Positions 21,664-35,100 of a stretch of DNA of 64,000 nt are shown here, one piece after another; position 1 is the stretch's first letter, and each line of letters begins with the position of its first letter. The DNA lies in the NCBI GenBank assembly GCA_047967505.1, contig CM106538.1, one strand, 5' to 3'. The DNA is from Dipteris shenzhenensis. Taxonomy: Eukaryota; Polypodiophyta; Polypodiopsida; Gleicheniales. The notes under the pieces were generated by a model that did no database searches, had not been told where the DNA came from, and saw nothing but the letters and a program-made list of their open reading frames with translations. Made by a program: the position numbers and the translations under genes.

Positions 21664-23244
21664 GGAAAGTGCCTGACTCCTTGTAAGTCAAAAAATGACT
21701 AAATAAAATTCTGATTTCTCAGAAACCTGCTCTATCAAGAGCCAGGAGCACTCACAATAGTGCTGTTTTTTTACTGTCAAAAAATCTACAGCAAAACAGA
21801 AAATTTTCCCTCCAGTCATTGTACCTTCTGACACACTGTACCGTGCTCAAATAGGCATAAAACAGTAACTTCAGAATGCTGCAGCTGTTCCACAAGTGTT
21901 TTATCAGTGCATCATCATCTGACGAAGCACAAAACACTGTTGTCTTGGACACTTCTCCCACCTCAGATGAGGTATTGCACTGATTTTATATGCATAAACC
22001 ACTTGTCATACATTGTTTTGTCCACTGAAAAAGGCTCCAAACACCTCAGCCTGTCACAAAACCTGCAACAAAGTATGGGACAAATCCCAAACAATCACCC
22101 TTCTGGCAAGGGGATAAAAGGCATCTGAAGTTCTCAAACAGTAACTCAAGTGCTCACAAGCAAAATCTGGGCAAAAGCCCCTTGATTTGACACCTGTACC
22201 AAGTGAAAAACACACTCAACAATGAGGTAGCATACAAAATTCAGCACTCTCCTGGCACTTTCACCTGACAATGTAATGCATAAACGGCCCTGTGTACACA
22301 GTAACACAGATCCCAACGTACAAACACTGAAGAGAAAATCTTTTGAGCACTGTCAACGATGGACAGTTAGGGACCGAGTAAACTCGATGCGCCCTGGCCA
22401 AGCGTGGCTCAACTGAGATTTTCTAAGTGCTATACACAAAATGTGACCTGCAAAGAAATGTCACTGATACATTGCGGAAAACAAGACCAATGTGGGCACC
22501 CTGGCTCCACACTGCCTCAAGGCATACACTGCATATACTTCCAGGCAAAAGCCCTTTGAAATTGTCACCCGAAAAATGAGATTTGCACTCAGCAAAAGCA
22601 TAAAAGCCCTCTGCAAATTAAGGCATCTAACCTTCCCGAAACAAAATAACTGTGCAACCACCACACACTGTGGCACTAGTCACCTCAAGCACGAGGGACA
22701 CGAGTGTACTTGCTGTACCTCAAACACACAGTTTTAGAACTGAAAATTTTCGGGAATGCAGAGCAGAGTGCTCTCTCTTTTCCTTGTTCCCCCAAAAAAA
22801 AATATGTGCCTGCTGTACCTTCTGTACCTGCGCAGGGTACCTGCTGTACCCTGTATCTGCGAGGGCACGGATCCCCAAAAATTTTTTTGAAATTTCTGTA
22901 CCTGCCTGTCGCGGCATCCGTATAGCCGCGTCCGTACAGCTGGTACGGTACGGCTGCCTGTACGGCTTCCATACAGCCGGTACGGCTGGCCGTACCTGTC
23001 GCGGCTGCTACCTTGCAGTCGGTTGACTGGCTGCACGTGGCCGGTGTTGCGCGCTGTGCGCGCGTTGGCTGCGCCCGCCTGGTAGGCTGCGGCCGTCGGG
23101 TAGCGGGTAGCAGCTAGCTGCTGCTGCAGCTATGGCTGCCCGCGCAAATGCTGCGCGCTGCTGCCCTGCTGGCTGCTGAGGGCACGAGGCCCGAGGGGAG
23201 AGGAAGGTGTAGAGGGATGGGTAGACCAGAATGAGAGGGAGAGA
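21664..23244 (-). other. Long untranslated leader of the copia element
   Basis: About 1.6 kb between the primer-binding site and gag without a convincing gene. The part at about 22790-23060 is GC-rich and full of short CTGTAC / GTACGGC / CCGTAC repeats, which create overlapping open frames on both strands that I regard as artefacts. The rest is ordinary sequence with scattered stops. Confidence 0.5.
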
Positions 23245-23259
23245 GTGGCTCTGATACCA
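23245..23259 (-). other. Primer-binding site of the copia element
   Basis: The minus strand reads TGGTATCAGAGCCAC, the standard plant initiator-methionine tRNA primer site for reverse transcription. Confidence 0.9.
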
Positions 23260-23261
23260 CT

Positions 23262-23437
23262 TGTGAGGGAAAGAGAGAGGGAGTGGAACGATGGAGACAG
23301 AGAGAGGGAGACACAAGAAGTGTGGGTGTGTCAAAATGTGTTGAGCCACACCACAAACTCATAGGTTTTATTAGGATTAGGTATTCACCCTAGGGGTCAT
23401 AACTTTTAAAGGGTGGCAATGTGCCTTTACCCCAACA
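23262..23437 (-). repeat. 5' LTR of the copia element
   Basis: 176 bases, otherwise near-identical to the 3' LTR. It lies directly upstream (minus sense) of the primer-binding site. Confidence 0.93.
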
Positions 23438-24120
23438 GAAAGACAATCACACCATCAAAAAAAATTAACGACATAGTTGAAATATTGATATTGTGAACAT
23501 TGAACTTCAAGTATCTGCACATAAATGGAAAATAATGAGGCTATATTATTTCCACAAATGACTCAATTGGGGACTTGGAAATTGGGGGAAATTTTTGTGT
23601 TGGAACACATCTTTAATTGAGTTATAATACTTGGATGCCTTTATAATCTTGCTTGCAATAGGAAGATCGATGTTGTTGAAATAAGGACATGAATGAGGTC
23701 CATTGACCCATTTTGCTCTTAATACACATCAATCATGAGACATATCTTGATCTAGGTACATTTTGAAATTGTTGGCTTTTGGTTCTCCATAAAATTTTGC
23801 AATAAGCCCAATGTTGTTACAATTGTAATATTTCCTATCATTGAATTTCCCTTAGAGAATGCTACAAGGTATGATTAGGGTCATGAAGTACATGCACACA
23901 ACAATTATATCAAAAGCAGATGGAGACCATAGACAACAATGATACTTACAAGGGAGAAAGACTATCCAAAAGGTCATTGAAGGAAGCTCCTCATAAGATT
24001 GTGTAGAATAGGCTCTAAGTTTCATCATTTGTTTTTGGCTCCCCTTTAATTGCCGCCCATTACTTTGTCACAATTGGGTGGACAGTTGTAAATGATGTAC
24101 TAGAAGCTACCATGTCAGAG

Positions 24121-24272
24121 GTTGCATCAATGTTGAGTTGACCGCCAAGTCACCAACTGTGACAACAACTCTTAATAAGCAAACATAAGCCATATGACAT
24201 GCTGAGTTGCATCAAATGCTGAGTTGGCTGCCTTGTCACCAACCACTAGAATTCTTAATAAGCAAACTTAAG
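24121..24272. repeat. Two diverged copies of a ~70-base repeat
   Basis: Copies at about 24121-24190 and 24207-24272 share GTTGCATCAA...GAGTTG, GTCACCAAC and CTTAATAAGCAAAC, with 10-20 percent differences. Confidence 0.75.
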
Positions 24273-27200
24273 ATATAAATGACATGGTGTGAATTGGGTT
24301 TTCAAACTAATTCCTAATGGTAAATATCATAATGTTTGGTGAAATCTCAATCACTTCATAGTCTTTCCTCCCATAAAACCATTGACCTCAAGCGCTCTCT
24401 AGTTTTGTGGGGAAAAACTGGGGGGAGAAAGGCAAGGGGCCACATGCCACTTGGCATTGAAAGTGGAATGGAAATTGGTTCTTACCTTCAGGGAAGCAAC
24501 TATCTTATGATGAAGGAGTTGTTATGTATCATCATTAGTCTTCAATTAGTTAGCAATTGTAGTGGAAATACTTTTGTCTTTCGGGATGTCTTTACATCTA
24601 GCATGTGTGACAAATTCTCATAGTTTATATTGAGCCTTTATGGCTGAATTATTTCTCTTTAAAGTGTCATGTAATCACTACAACCAGCCTTGTGTGGGTA
24701 AGCAGTTTGTTCGAGTCTTTTGTCTAATATAGACCATGCCTTTTGAGTCTTTATAGAATCATTTCTCTTTATCATACATGCCATTTTATGTGAGCCGAAT
24801 ATCGGGTTGTGAGCAAATAGATTCTTCAAGTTTTAATTTCCAACAATCATGGCCTACCAAAGCATAGCTCATTAAACCATGACTTTTGCTACCAAAACTA
24901 GGGAGGCAAAGGTTTTGACTGCCAAATTGTGGGCTTTCTACTTGTCTGCTAGCTACTTAGCCAAATCAGTGTGCTAACCAATGAACTCATCCAACAAGAT
25001 AAGGCTAACTACTAGTTGGGATAACTAGATAAGGATAACTACTAGGTAGGATGTAAAAAATTGAGATGTAAGCAATTCATGTTAGATATCTCAAAACCAT
25101 GTCCCTAAACCATGAGCACCAAAGCCATGTGCCACCACTTTGTGGCATCCCAACTGCTAGGATGATTAAGGAACTAGCTGAGATAGTTTCCAACCAAATT
25201 TTGGCTACAAAAGAAGGTAGCCCCCATTGACTTGGAGGACACTCCACCCATACCATAGCACTCAAATGCTACCAAAAGGAGAACCAATAATCTCTCTCCT
25301 ATTCCTTACTTGTTGGAACCCCTTCCTAGCACATTGCCACAAGCCCATATGCTCCGCACAACCTCTTCTTCATGGGCAGCCCTTCTTTCACCATGAAAGC
25401 TTCATGTTGCAGGATTTTCAAATTGGAAAGTGCCTGAGAGCAGAGGAAAGCTCCTTCCTCAATATTGTCCCTCTTCTTAGTTTCTATCTCTCTCCACCCT
25501 TTCCATAACTTGGGCATAGAAATCCTTGAGCATAACTATAGGGGCATCCTGATACAAGGATCTATTGTGCATTTCTTGCATTTTTAGTCTATGGTGAGTG
25601 TTGTAAGTGATGTTGTGATGAATGTCTTGTTGAAGAAATGAATTCCCTTGTAATTCCATTGTGTCTATATCCTTCTCTTCTCTTTTAGAGTAAAAAGACT
25701 GGGATGAATGCCTCAATAAAGGATAAATGTCTTTCCTTATGTCTTCATGCAAATTTCCTCGTTATCTTCACATTGAAACTAGTTCTAGATGAGAATCTAC
25801 ATGTTGTCATAGTTCTTTCCCTTGGTGTACTTCTTACTTGGATTGCAGGAACTATGAGACATGGATGATGGAATAAGAGATCATGTAATATCAAGAAAAG
25901 TTCATGGGTTTCTTGCTAAAGATGAAATATGGCTCTAAGTGGATGTATCCTTGGCAAGTTAATAAACTCCCCTTAGAGTGGGTTCCCCCCATTTGGGCCT
26001 CATATCATGTGCCAGTTTTCATAAGTTTCCTTCTGTGTTGCAATTCAATTCCATTTATGAAGTCTTTTCTTGCTAAACATGGTAAGCCATGTGTTAAATT
26101 GTTATCTTAAGGTGGAAATGATGATTATTTTTCAATTATTATATACATGAGAGCATTGACTTGTGCATGCATAAGGTAGATGGAGGAAGCAAGACAAGAG
26201 GAATAGCCTTTCTTGCATTGAGGGATCACCGTACGCGCTTCCTCATGCATGTCATTGTTAGATTACATTTGTAAGCCAATTGTGGTTGTATGTGAAGCAA
26301 TCGCTTTTGCTATGTGTGCAAAGTTTAAGACATCTATGACCCATTTGTAGGCATAGGCCCCTTTTGAGATGGAATGAATGAAGTTCTTAAATTTGTTTAT
26401 CAATTCTACAATGGGTGTAATGTCTTCTTTGGATATGCTTAAGACTAGTTGTCCTTGCTAACAAAAGTGCAAGAATTTGTAGAAGTTGTTAAAACCCCAC
26501 ATAGCTCATATTCATTCATAGGAATGTGCCCATCTTGTCAATTCCATGTAAAAGTGAGCACACCTATCCCAAAATATTCTTTATGAAAATTGCCATCACA
26601 CGACTGAATGGAAAATAATGAGACTAAGCACTACTGAATGCCAACAATTATATCTTCAATGGCGGCAAAAATTTTAGTGATCTTGATGGGAATCATTGAT
26701 TTCCATGATTGGTGAATGTCGTAAGGTACTGAGAAGGTTGGGAATGGGAATAATCATGAGAAGGTTTGTAAGAGGATGCAAAGCCAAAAGGAAATTTAAG
26801 GAAGAAACATGGCCCTATGAGATAAATGTTGCAAGGGTGGAACTAGAAAAGGACGAGTTATCATCATGTTAATGGACAAAGAATTGGTAGGGCCCTCAAT
26901 CCTCCTAAAACCCACAGTTACACCATTTCTTGTTGTTTTGTTTCTACTTCATATCTTTAAGATAACTTTAATTCCATGCTTACACAAAAATCGATGATGG
27001 ACAGTACACACACCCAACACACTACATTGATCTTTATTTGAGGAGTACCTACCCCATAATTTTCTTAAATGGTTTGACTTTTATCATTAAAAACACTTCA
27101 AAACCTAGAGATTTCTTTATCAATAGATTTCAACATGATTTCATCTAAGAGGATGTATGGTTGAAGATGAACAAACTAAAATAATGAATGTTAGAATATT

Positions 27201-28097
27201 GTATGATTTCGCTCCTCGAATTTTGTTGCAACTAAGTTCCTAAGGATTTACATGGAACCCTAATGAATCCTCGATCTTTAAAACATTGGAATTCATCATA
27301 ATGGAGTGAAATAGATCACCATTTACATGTTAAATTGCAAATAAATGTTGCAAGAGGAGAAATAACCAATATAAGTTCCCATCGACTCACAAACATGAGA
27401 GTATAAATTCAAATGACATATTGACTTTAATCTATCTATCTAACAACATACAAACTAATAATACCTGGAAGATTTATCAAAAAAGGGATTTTAGACACTT
27501 TTGTCCCATGCAATAATCTCTAATTGTTATTTTGTCATTGCAACTTGTGCCAATACACATTGTAGCAATGCATTTTCTTCTGAATGATTGTAAGCATGTC
27601 ATGGGCACATCATAGATCAAGCCATTGGTCATACCATTAGTCTCCCCTAAGGGTACCCATTGCACTGCATATTCTCCTGAGCAAATGCACACAAATTGAT
27701 TCCGGCATCCTTTAAACAACTTGCTTCTACAATACTCATGGATGTATGGATCAACACTAGTCATTGAGTAGTAGACCGATGTTGGAATACTGAGAGTAGA
27801 AGAACTCGTGCAATGAAAAGAATGCAACATATCAAATTTCCATTCTGTCTCATACTTCACAATGTATTTAGTTGCGCTTAGTGACTTACATTGAATAATA
27901 AGTGTTAACAATGGTGCGTGTTGGTCCTAACTTCATCATATGACCCTTAGTCAGTTGGGTGTGTGAGGCAATTGTGTTTTCCATATGAATAGTGGGGTGT
28001 TGCCCTCATCGAGCGATTATTTGAATTATTGTGAAGTGAAAGTGTAGAGTGGGGGAAAGGGGGAGCACATAACATAGAATGTAATGATGAATTGAAT

Positions 28098-28102
28098 TGA
28101 GA

Positions 28103-28161
<59 letters not shown>
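28098..28161. repeat. (GA)n microsatellite
   Basis: About 60 bases of almost perfect GA repeat. The Ser/Leu-repeat open frames on the minus strand derive from it. Confidence 0.95.
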
Positions 28162-28164
<3 letters not shown>

Positions 28165-28797
28165 GTGCAATGACTAGAATCATGCTTTTCTTTTGGCTCA
28201 CGGCCACACTCCACACACACGAGTTGTTAGCAAGAACGACCCTAACTCCTAGAATTGTAGAACCTTATATGCATGACCTTTCTACTAACATTTGCAGTGG
28301 GTAGTACCCATCACATTTACAATGGTTCGCACCCCCTTTTCAGAAGGGGGTTGGTGCCATTACGTGTTATTGTCCTGTTTGACATCTTTTGCCTTTGTGA
28401 ATCCTTCATCTATCTCTTCCTCAACCTGACCCATAATCTTCTTCAGATCCTAACTTATTCTCGTCCTCTACTGCTACAACAGGCACAACACTCTGACCAT
28501 TGGGCCCTTCGTCACCTTGCCTTGTTCTGTAGCATCGCCTCACTTGTCTTCTAGCACCATCCGGCTTATCTTCTAGCACCGTCTATAGCAAATTGGGCAT
28601 CTGGGACACAACATGGATAGGAGCATATGGGCTACTCCTTGCTTCACCCAACCCTTCCATTCACTCCTTGATTGGGAGCTCAGTTCATTTGTTTCACTCT
28701 TCATTTGCTTTGCTCTTCATCGGAGCACTCGCTTTCGGTCTCAATTGAATCCTCGAAATGTCACTTTCAGGGTTCAATAGTAAAACTTCGTCCAAGT

Positions 28798-29004
28798 TTG
28801 GTAACATCGCCTCAATGTTCATAACTATATGTTTCTTGTTATAGTTTTTATATTAACCCACAATTTTGTTTCCATTGCCTCAATGTTCATAACTATATTT
28901 TTCTTGCTATAATTTGTTATATTAACCCACAATTTTGGTAACATCGCCTCAATATTCATAACTATATGTTTCTTGCTATAATTTGTATATTAACCCACAA
29001 TTTT
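28798..29004. repeat. Three tandem copies of a ~69-base AT-rich unit
   Basis: Each copy contains CCTCAATGTTCATAACTATA (third copy CAATATTC), TTCTTG.TATA and TATTAACCCACAATTTT. Copies start at about 28798, 28868 and 28937. Confidence 0.88.
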
Positions 29005-31108
29005 GTTGTCCAACAGAACGTTGGTTGAACTACTAGAAGAGAAACAATAATTTAACTCAAGGTACATGGTCAGTTGATAATATATGAGATTGAATGGTAA
29101 TGGTAATTATATAAAGGGTGTGGTACTCTCTCTATTTTTCTTTCTAAATTGTTAAATATATGTCCTCTCGTGGGGCATGTTTACAGGAGGCATCATAGGT
29201 TATATAATCATAAGTATCCACACAAGTTTGTGGACATTGTAAGGGAGGACATGACCACAACTTTGGAGGGACAATCTTACTTTGGTCGGATTCTACATGA
29301 TGTAACTCAAGCATCATTGGATATTGTGTGCTTTAAAAACACAAAGCCGGTGTTGTCCTAGTTGGGTCAGGAATATCAATTTCACACTATTGACCTTTTG
29401 TTTACTTGTCTTTATTCAAACGATTCACTACTTGAAATCTCCTTATCTTGGGTACATTGTCTCATGTACATCCAAAACAATGCAAAACTTTCAAAACCTT
29501 ATATTTCTCCACTTTTCATAGTAATAACTGATATTGAGGAGGTAAAATAAAAACTTAAAAATGTGATGTTTGGAATATGAACTAGAAAGTAATGGCAACT
29601 TCATAGTTGAAAACCAAACTAACAATGAGTAACTACACCTAAAAGAATAACACAAGGCTAAAAAATGTGATGTTTGGAATGCCCACTAGAAAATCCTGGA
29701 GTGGAGAACGAAGCTAGTAAGTATTCAATAAATTAATGTATGATAGACTCATCCAAATGTAATCCTTAGAGGTGAATCAAACATTCACGTTAACAAGTTA
29801 GGTTATTTATTTCTCTTTAAAAGAAAAAGGTAGAATGGAAAGCTTGTATCATGTATGGAAGTAAAGTTGTTGACTTTACCACATAATATGTTGGAAAATC
29901 ATGCATATATTTTTGATGTTTACATAGAGTAATGTTGTGAGTATTAGGTGTTCTGAGAAAAGTTAATGGATGGATTAGGCGTTCTCACAAAAGTTATGAT
30001 AGGGCTTGTGAAAAAGGCCTCCTTGAAGAGGTTTAGAAGAAATATAATTTTGAATGATACTAAAAAATAGGACCAAGTAACTCCCTTTTACTATGAATAA
30101 ACATGTTTCTTTCAATTGTCTTGTCAAGGTATGATGTACATGGCCGTGGAAATTTCCCCCGAGTTTCAACCTTAGTTTTTTACATTATATAATCTTGCCC
30201 TTTCCATGGCAAATTGAGCATCTTCTATTTTACCGGCCGAAGTAGTGGGCAAGTGGGGTTCGCCTCATCTAATTGTGTCACGCAATACCATCAAAAGATG
30301 ATTTTCTCCATGTTATAAATGCTTGCTACTAGATGTAATTGGACCACTCTACTTCACTCTCCCTATTTCACGTTCTTCCAAATAATCCTTCAAATTTGTA
30401 TGCTTGTTCAAATTTCATGTGTTAACATATATGATATCTTTGCTTATTATCCTTTCAAACCATGTCTTTTTGGGTGCTTGCTATGAAAAAGGTAAGGTCT
30501 TGTCCCTCCAAAAGCTTCATTTAATCTCAAGCCTCTCATTTAAAGTTGAGGTGGGGAATCATTCATTTGACCTTGCATTATGAAAGTAAGAGGTAAGTTA
30601 GTATCATATGTCACTAACCAAAATATAAAATTCCCTTATGCCATGGTGATTGCTCCTATTCAAAGTTCATTTTAAAGACATTAGTTCTTAGTCTTCTTGA
30701 TACATGGACAGCCTCATTGTGCTCTCTTGCTTTGTAGCCTTTTGCTCAAAGGTATGTTGCATTGGCTTGTTAGTAGATAGGAAAATTCCCACGATAGGGT
30801 TCTTTTTCGGGTGTGCAGTTGTTGTGAGTGAAAGAAGTAATTATTGTGTAGTGTTCATAAAGAACTGAGGTTTAATGTCAGGCAAATGGTAAATTTTGGT
30901 TATTAACCTTCGATTTCAAAAATAAGAGATTTTAACATGGATTCATGCAAAACCGATGGCAAATTTCAGAAGTTAACCTCCAATGTGAAAACAGAAGGTT
31001 TTAAAACTTGCAAATTTGAAGGCATTCTACTTATAATTTTTGCTTAAAACTTCAATAAAAACATTTTAGCTTTTACCTCCGCTCACCTCGCCCTCAGCCT
31101 CCCCTCAC

Positions 31109-31116
31109 CCTTATAT
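31109..31116 (+). promoter_or_regulatory. Candidate TATA element upstream of GIF
   Basis: CTTATATAAG stands about 1.0 kb before the GIF start codon after a C-rich stretch. It would imply a long leader containing two GA tracts. The position relative to the real start site is unknown, so this is only a candidate. Confidence 0.2.
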
Positions 31117-31539
31117 AAGTATCTTGACGGGGTGTGCTGAACTTTCCAGAGACTAACCTCGAAAATTGTGAAATCGCCATACCCCCTGACATCACCTTGA
31201 GAGTACAAGTGTGGAGATCATTTGTCATGGATATAACCATGTGCTAAAATTCCAATTAGTTCTAGTCCGGGTGACTATAGGTTGACCCTAAGGAGCGAGG
31301 GAAACTTTAAAGGAGGAGATAAGAGTTGAAAGGAAATACCAATGGTGATGTGACTAACTTCATCTTTTTTTGTTGGTTTGCGAGTTAAGCTATCGCGGCG
31401 TCGTCCCATTCAACTGGCGGTGATTTGAAGGGCAAGTCCCATGTCCGGCGGCGCATCCCCTTTGATTGGAGAGAGAAAACACCTTGACAGAAGAGGGGCG
31501 ATAGAGCGTTCCACAGTGTGGCAGAGCTGAGGGGGCTTG

Positions 31540-31568
<29 letters not shown>
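31540..31568. repeat. (GA)n tract upstream of GIF
   Basis: Uninterrupted GA repeat about 0.6 kb before the GIF start codon. Confidence 0.85.
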
Positions 31569-31571
<3 letters not shown>

Positions 31572-31958
31572 GGAGTGAAGATAGTGTGGGAGGCGCTGCC
31601 TGATGAGTATTTGAGAGTGTCAGGAGCGACTCTGTCGTGGAGAGAGGAGGGGATAGAGCTGCCAAGGGACGAGACGGGGAGGGGGGAGCGAGGGGGTTAA
31701 AGTGCGGGAGTCGAGTGAATTCACGAGTGTTGAAGAATTGACGAGGAGATCATTGGGTGGGGTGAAATCCCGAGGGAGAGAGCGGATGCGGGTTGGAGCA
31801 AGAACGCGGGTGTTTCTCGTGGAGGGCAGGATGCGAGGAACCGGGGCGGGGGGGACTATGAGAGGGAAGTGTAGGAAACACGCATAAACAAAGACAGGCA
31901 AGGTGCGAGAGGGCGAGAGACATTGAGAGAGAAGGCGAGAGGGAGGGGGAGACAGCGA

Positions 31959-31961
<3 letters not shown>

Positions 31962-31999
<38 letters not shown>
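31962..31999. repeat. (GA)n tract close to the GIF start codon
   Basis: Nineteen GA units within 185 bases of the ATG, probably inside the 5' untranslated leader or core promoter. GA repeats in such positions are bound by BPC/GAGA-binding proteins in other plants. The role here is inference. Confidence 0.8.
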
Positions 32000-32001
<2 letters not shown>

Positions 32002-32145
32002 GGCGAGAGGGAAAAGGAGAGGAGAGGATTGAGAAATATGAGCGATTCAGACCATCGTCTTCTCGCATAGCTCGAATTCAAATCGGCTTGTCGCATTCCT
32101 GTGGTGGGCTTGCACCCCAGCTGCTCGCCTTCCTCCGCCGCTTCG

Positions 32146-35100
32146 ATGCAGCAACACCCCCTGCAGCCCCACATGGGGTCCTACCCTGCTCACAACGTTA
32201 CCACGGAGATCATCCAGAAGGTGCTTTGCTCTCCTCCCCTCTGTTTTTCGTTCCCCTGCTTTGCGGCAGATGAAGCGTCTGTTCAGCATTCGGTTTAATG
32301 TCTTGTCACCGCTCCTATTAGCTACCTCTGCAACTCTCCCTCTCTCCTTTTGCTCGGGCCTTTCCCTCTGCAACTTTCCTTGCCCTGGTTTGCGTTTGAG
32401 CGCTGCCTGTCTATGGGTTCTCGGATTACCCCGGGGCCTTCGTTGGCACCTCCAAGAATCGACGGAACGGCGCGCTCAAATGACTGACATTACCCTTATC
32501 GTAGTCTCGGAAAGGAGCTCCATCGAGTTTTTGTGCAGTGAATTTACGTTACTTAACCCAAACTCTGCGTAGTCTTTCCTGAAGTTTTGAGTGTCTAGAG
32601 TTTTGACAGTCGTCTTTGTAGAGGTTCTACGGAACTGTGAATTTTGGATTCGAGATAAATTTGTGTCCTGCTGAGTATTTTGAACGTTCACTCCTTGGTC
32701 GTCCCGAGTCTGTCAGATATTCAGCGAGTTCTTCGCCACAGTCACTGGAGCAGCCCTAAACGGGTGACCCCAGGAAGGGCTACCCAACTTTTTTGTACTA
32801 GTAGTACTACTGTCTTTGGAACATCTCTCTGTATATTGTGTCAGTTCGATGAATGAAGGAAAGCTTTCTTTCTGATAGTCGGACCTGGGAAGAGTTTGTA
32901 GAAGCGATTTGTACAATTTGTGAAGTCTCTGTGAACCATTGTTTATGTTAATTGTCGAGACTTTGTTGCATATTGAATCTTCGGTGAGCCCATTGACCGT
33001 CAAGCTGATCATGGGATTTTACCTGCCTTAAGTCAGCCCTTTCACTTTGGAGAATTATTACTGAGCGTGTTGTCTGCGTATAAAGGTGTGCACCTGTGTT
33101 TATGGGTGTTGCCTGCTAATTATCCTGCACAGTGTGGAGTGAGTTGTGAGAGTTTGAGGGAGGAATATAATGAGCCTTCGAAGAGGGAAATAAACAAAAG
33201 AATATCTATCTGCCGAATAGGTCTGAATACCACTATTGTATGAAGGGATAAACCCTCACTGTAAAAGACTAGAGAAGTACTGTACGAAGGAGACTAAACT
33301 CTCACTGTAGAAACTGAGAACTGAAGGAATAAAGGGGCTGCTTTGATGCAGACCCCCCCTGCTTCTGTAACCGGGACTGAACCGGAGCCTGTATGGGCCT
33401 GAAACTGACCGACCAGGGGATGGAATAGACCGACCAGACCCCTGGCCTGACCCCAACCAGCCGACTGCTGGTTGGCTTCTTCTGGCAGCTGTGCTGATGT
33501 GGCTGCCTGCATGGATGACGTGGCTGCCTGCATGGCCTGTTGTGCTGAGTGGTGCCTGTGCTGACGTGGCTGCTGCTGACATGGCAGTCCTGCATGTCAC
33601 AGGCTGAGGATGCCTGTAACATTAATGTACACCTGTCATAGGTCATCTTTGGTAACCCATTGTTCTAAAAGTGGGTCAGGCATAGCATAAGGACATCCAG
33701 GGGGTACTCGTATGAGGGGAGGTGGATGCAGCAAGGGTCAATTGAGGCCCAAAGATATAAAGGTGATTAACCCTAGACACCTCTCACCTTCAAGCATCCT
33801 TTTGGCACTTCCGATTGGAGACAGGGGAATAAAAGGCAGCCCCCACATTGCTCCACCAAGCACCCACATGGTGTAATTTGATCTTTCAGTGGTGGTGACG
33901 GGAGAGAGGGGAGTAGAGAGGTGGTAGGTTGGAACCACCACATGGCTCCAAGCACCAAACAATGCAGCTGATCAGTGGTCACCTTGTAGGTTGGTGTCAA
34001 TTCCAACACTAACATGTGATACACCACATCACAAGAGCCAGTAGCTTGCAATGGCTCATGATAATGACTACTTGATAAACAGCAATGTCATAACAAGAAG
34101 TTGGAGTGGCAAGTGGTAGACCCTTAGGTCAGCAGCACTTGGTGAAGATAGTGTACGTTGGAATCCAAGTATTCAAGGGTGAGTGATGGGGTTTATCCAA
34201 GGGAGGGGTGTTCAAAGAAAAACTAGAGACCAAACGTGTGTAAAAATGGGTTAGCATGAGTGCCAATATGGTGCACCATTTGGAGGGCACGGCTGCACCA
34301 AGCTAAAGTAATGTAACTCCTAGCCTTCCCAGTTGCTGCTCCTGCTTGGCCACTCTAGGAAGCTCAGAATTTGGGAAGCAGCCATCTCATGGAGCACTTG
34401 TATGGGGATAGAAAATGACCCCATGCTGGGCTTTGAGGGAGGAACCAACCGCTTATGAGTAACCGGTTCTGATGTAGGGCACGCACATCGAGACTTGTAT
34501 CCCCCCCTCGTAAGAGTACTTGTTTCTATTTCGACCTACATGCAAGGTGGGAGAGAGATGGTGGATGAATGCAAGGTGAATGAGAGAATGCTACGTGAAA
34601 TTCACAATGAAGGGTGATACCCTTTCATTAATGTCCCTTGACGTCACTCAAGTTCCATCTTCCCATTTACACCTAACCCTTATCTTATGACCCATGCATC
34701 TACCATTCAATGCACCTTAATGCACCCTTCCCTTCCTATTACCCCTAGGACCTAGACACGTGTGTGCACATTTTTATTAATACAAAAAGTGTCACATGTC
34801 CAAATTTGATGCCGTCTGAAGCGGTGGCTCCTGCTCGACTAGTCCTATCTACTGAGATGATCCACTGCCATAACAAATCGGTCGGTGTCCATCATAAATA
34901 CAAATACATGTTACACCATTTGCGTACAATATATAATAATATTTTAATGTCTACTAATCACGGATTAGTGATTTCTTTTATCATGACACTCCCTCCTGCT
35001 TGAATGGACAAAAGTCCTCTTTTGGATCCTCTCTTGTCTCTTTCTCTTGCGTACGCTTCTCTTCTACTTCTGCATTTGCATCTCCTCTTCATAATCTGCA

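Larger units (their letters stand above)
17257..23437 (-). mobile_element. Complete but inactivated Ty1-copia LTR retrotransposon
   Basis: Minus-strand element bounded by short LTRs (17257-17453 and 23262-23437) that begin TGTTGGGG and end CTCACA in the element's own sense. It is flanked by a perfect GAAAG target duplication (17252-17256 and 23438-23442). The primer-binding site TGGTATCAGAGCCAC (complement of initiator Met-tRNA 3' end) lies at 23259-23245, two bases from the 5' LTR. A polypurine tract (AAGTGGGAGGT in the minus sense) abuts the 3' LTR. The order gag, protease, integrase, RT, RNase H is that of Ty1-copia. Coding is disrupted by two frameshifts and five TAG codons. Confidence 0.95.
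23443..31100. other. Gene-poor region with short tandem repeats
   Basis: About 7.6 kb in which no conserved domain is readable. Longest open segments (27477-27911 minus, 144 residues, Cys-rich; 29149-29361 plus, 70 residues) match nothing I know. Repeats within it are listed separately. Confidence 0.45.

Noticed and set aside
22652-23362. Several overlapping open frames of about 80-125 residues on both strands
   Set aside because: All fall in the GC-rich leader and LTR of the copia element, driven by GTAC and GCTG repeats.
27477-27911. 144-residue Cys-rich minus-strand open frame
   Set aside because: No recognised domain, no supporting neighbour or splice structure; could be chance in AT-rich DNA.
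28000-29100. Repeats considered as a CRISPR-like array
   Set aside because: The repeats are (GA)n and three contiguous 69-base copies without spacers, in a plant nuclear context.
31620-32174. 184-residue minus-strand open frame
   Set aside because: Low-complexity Ser/Leu/Pro from the GA tracts, antisense to the GIF leader and exon 1; no domain.
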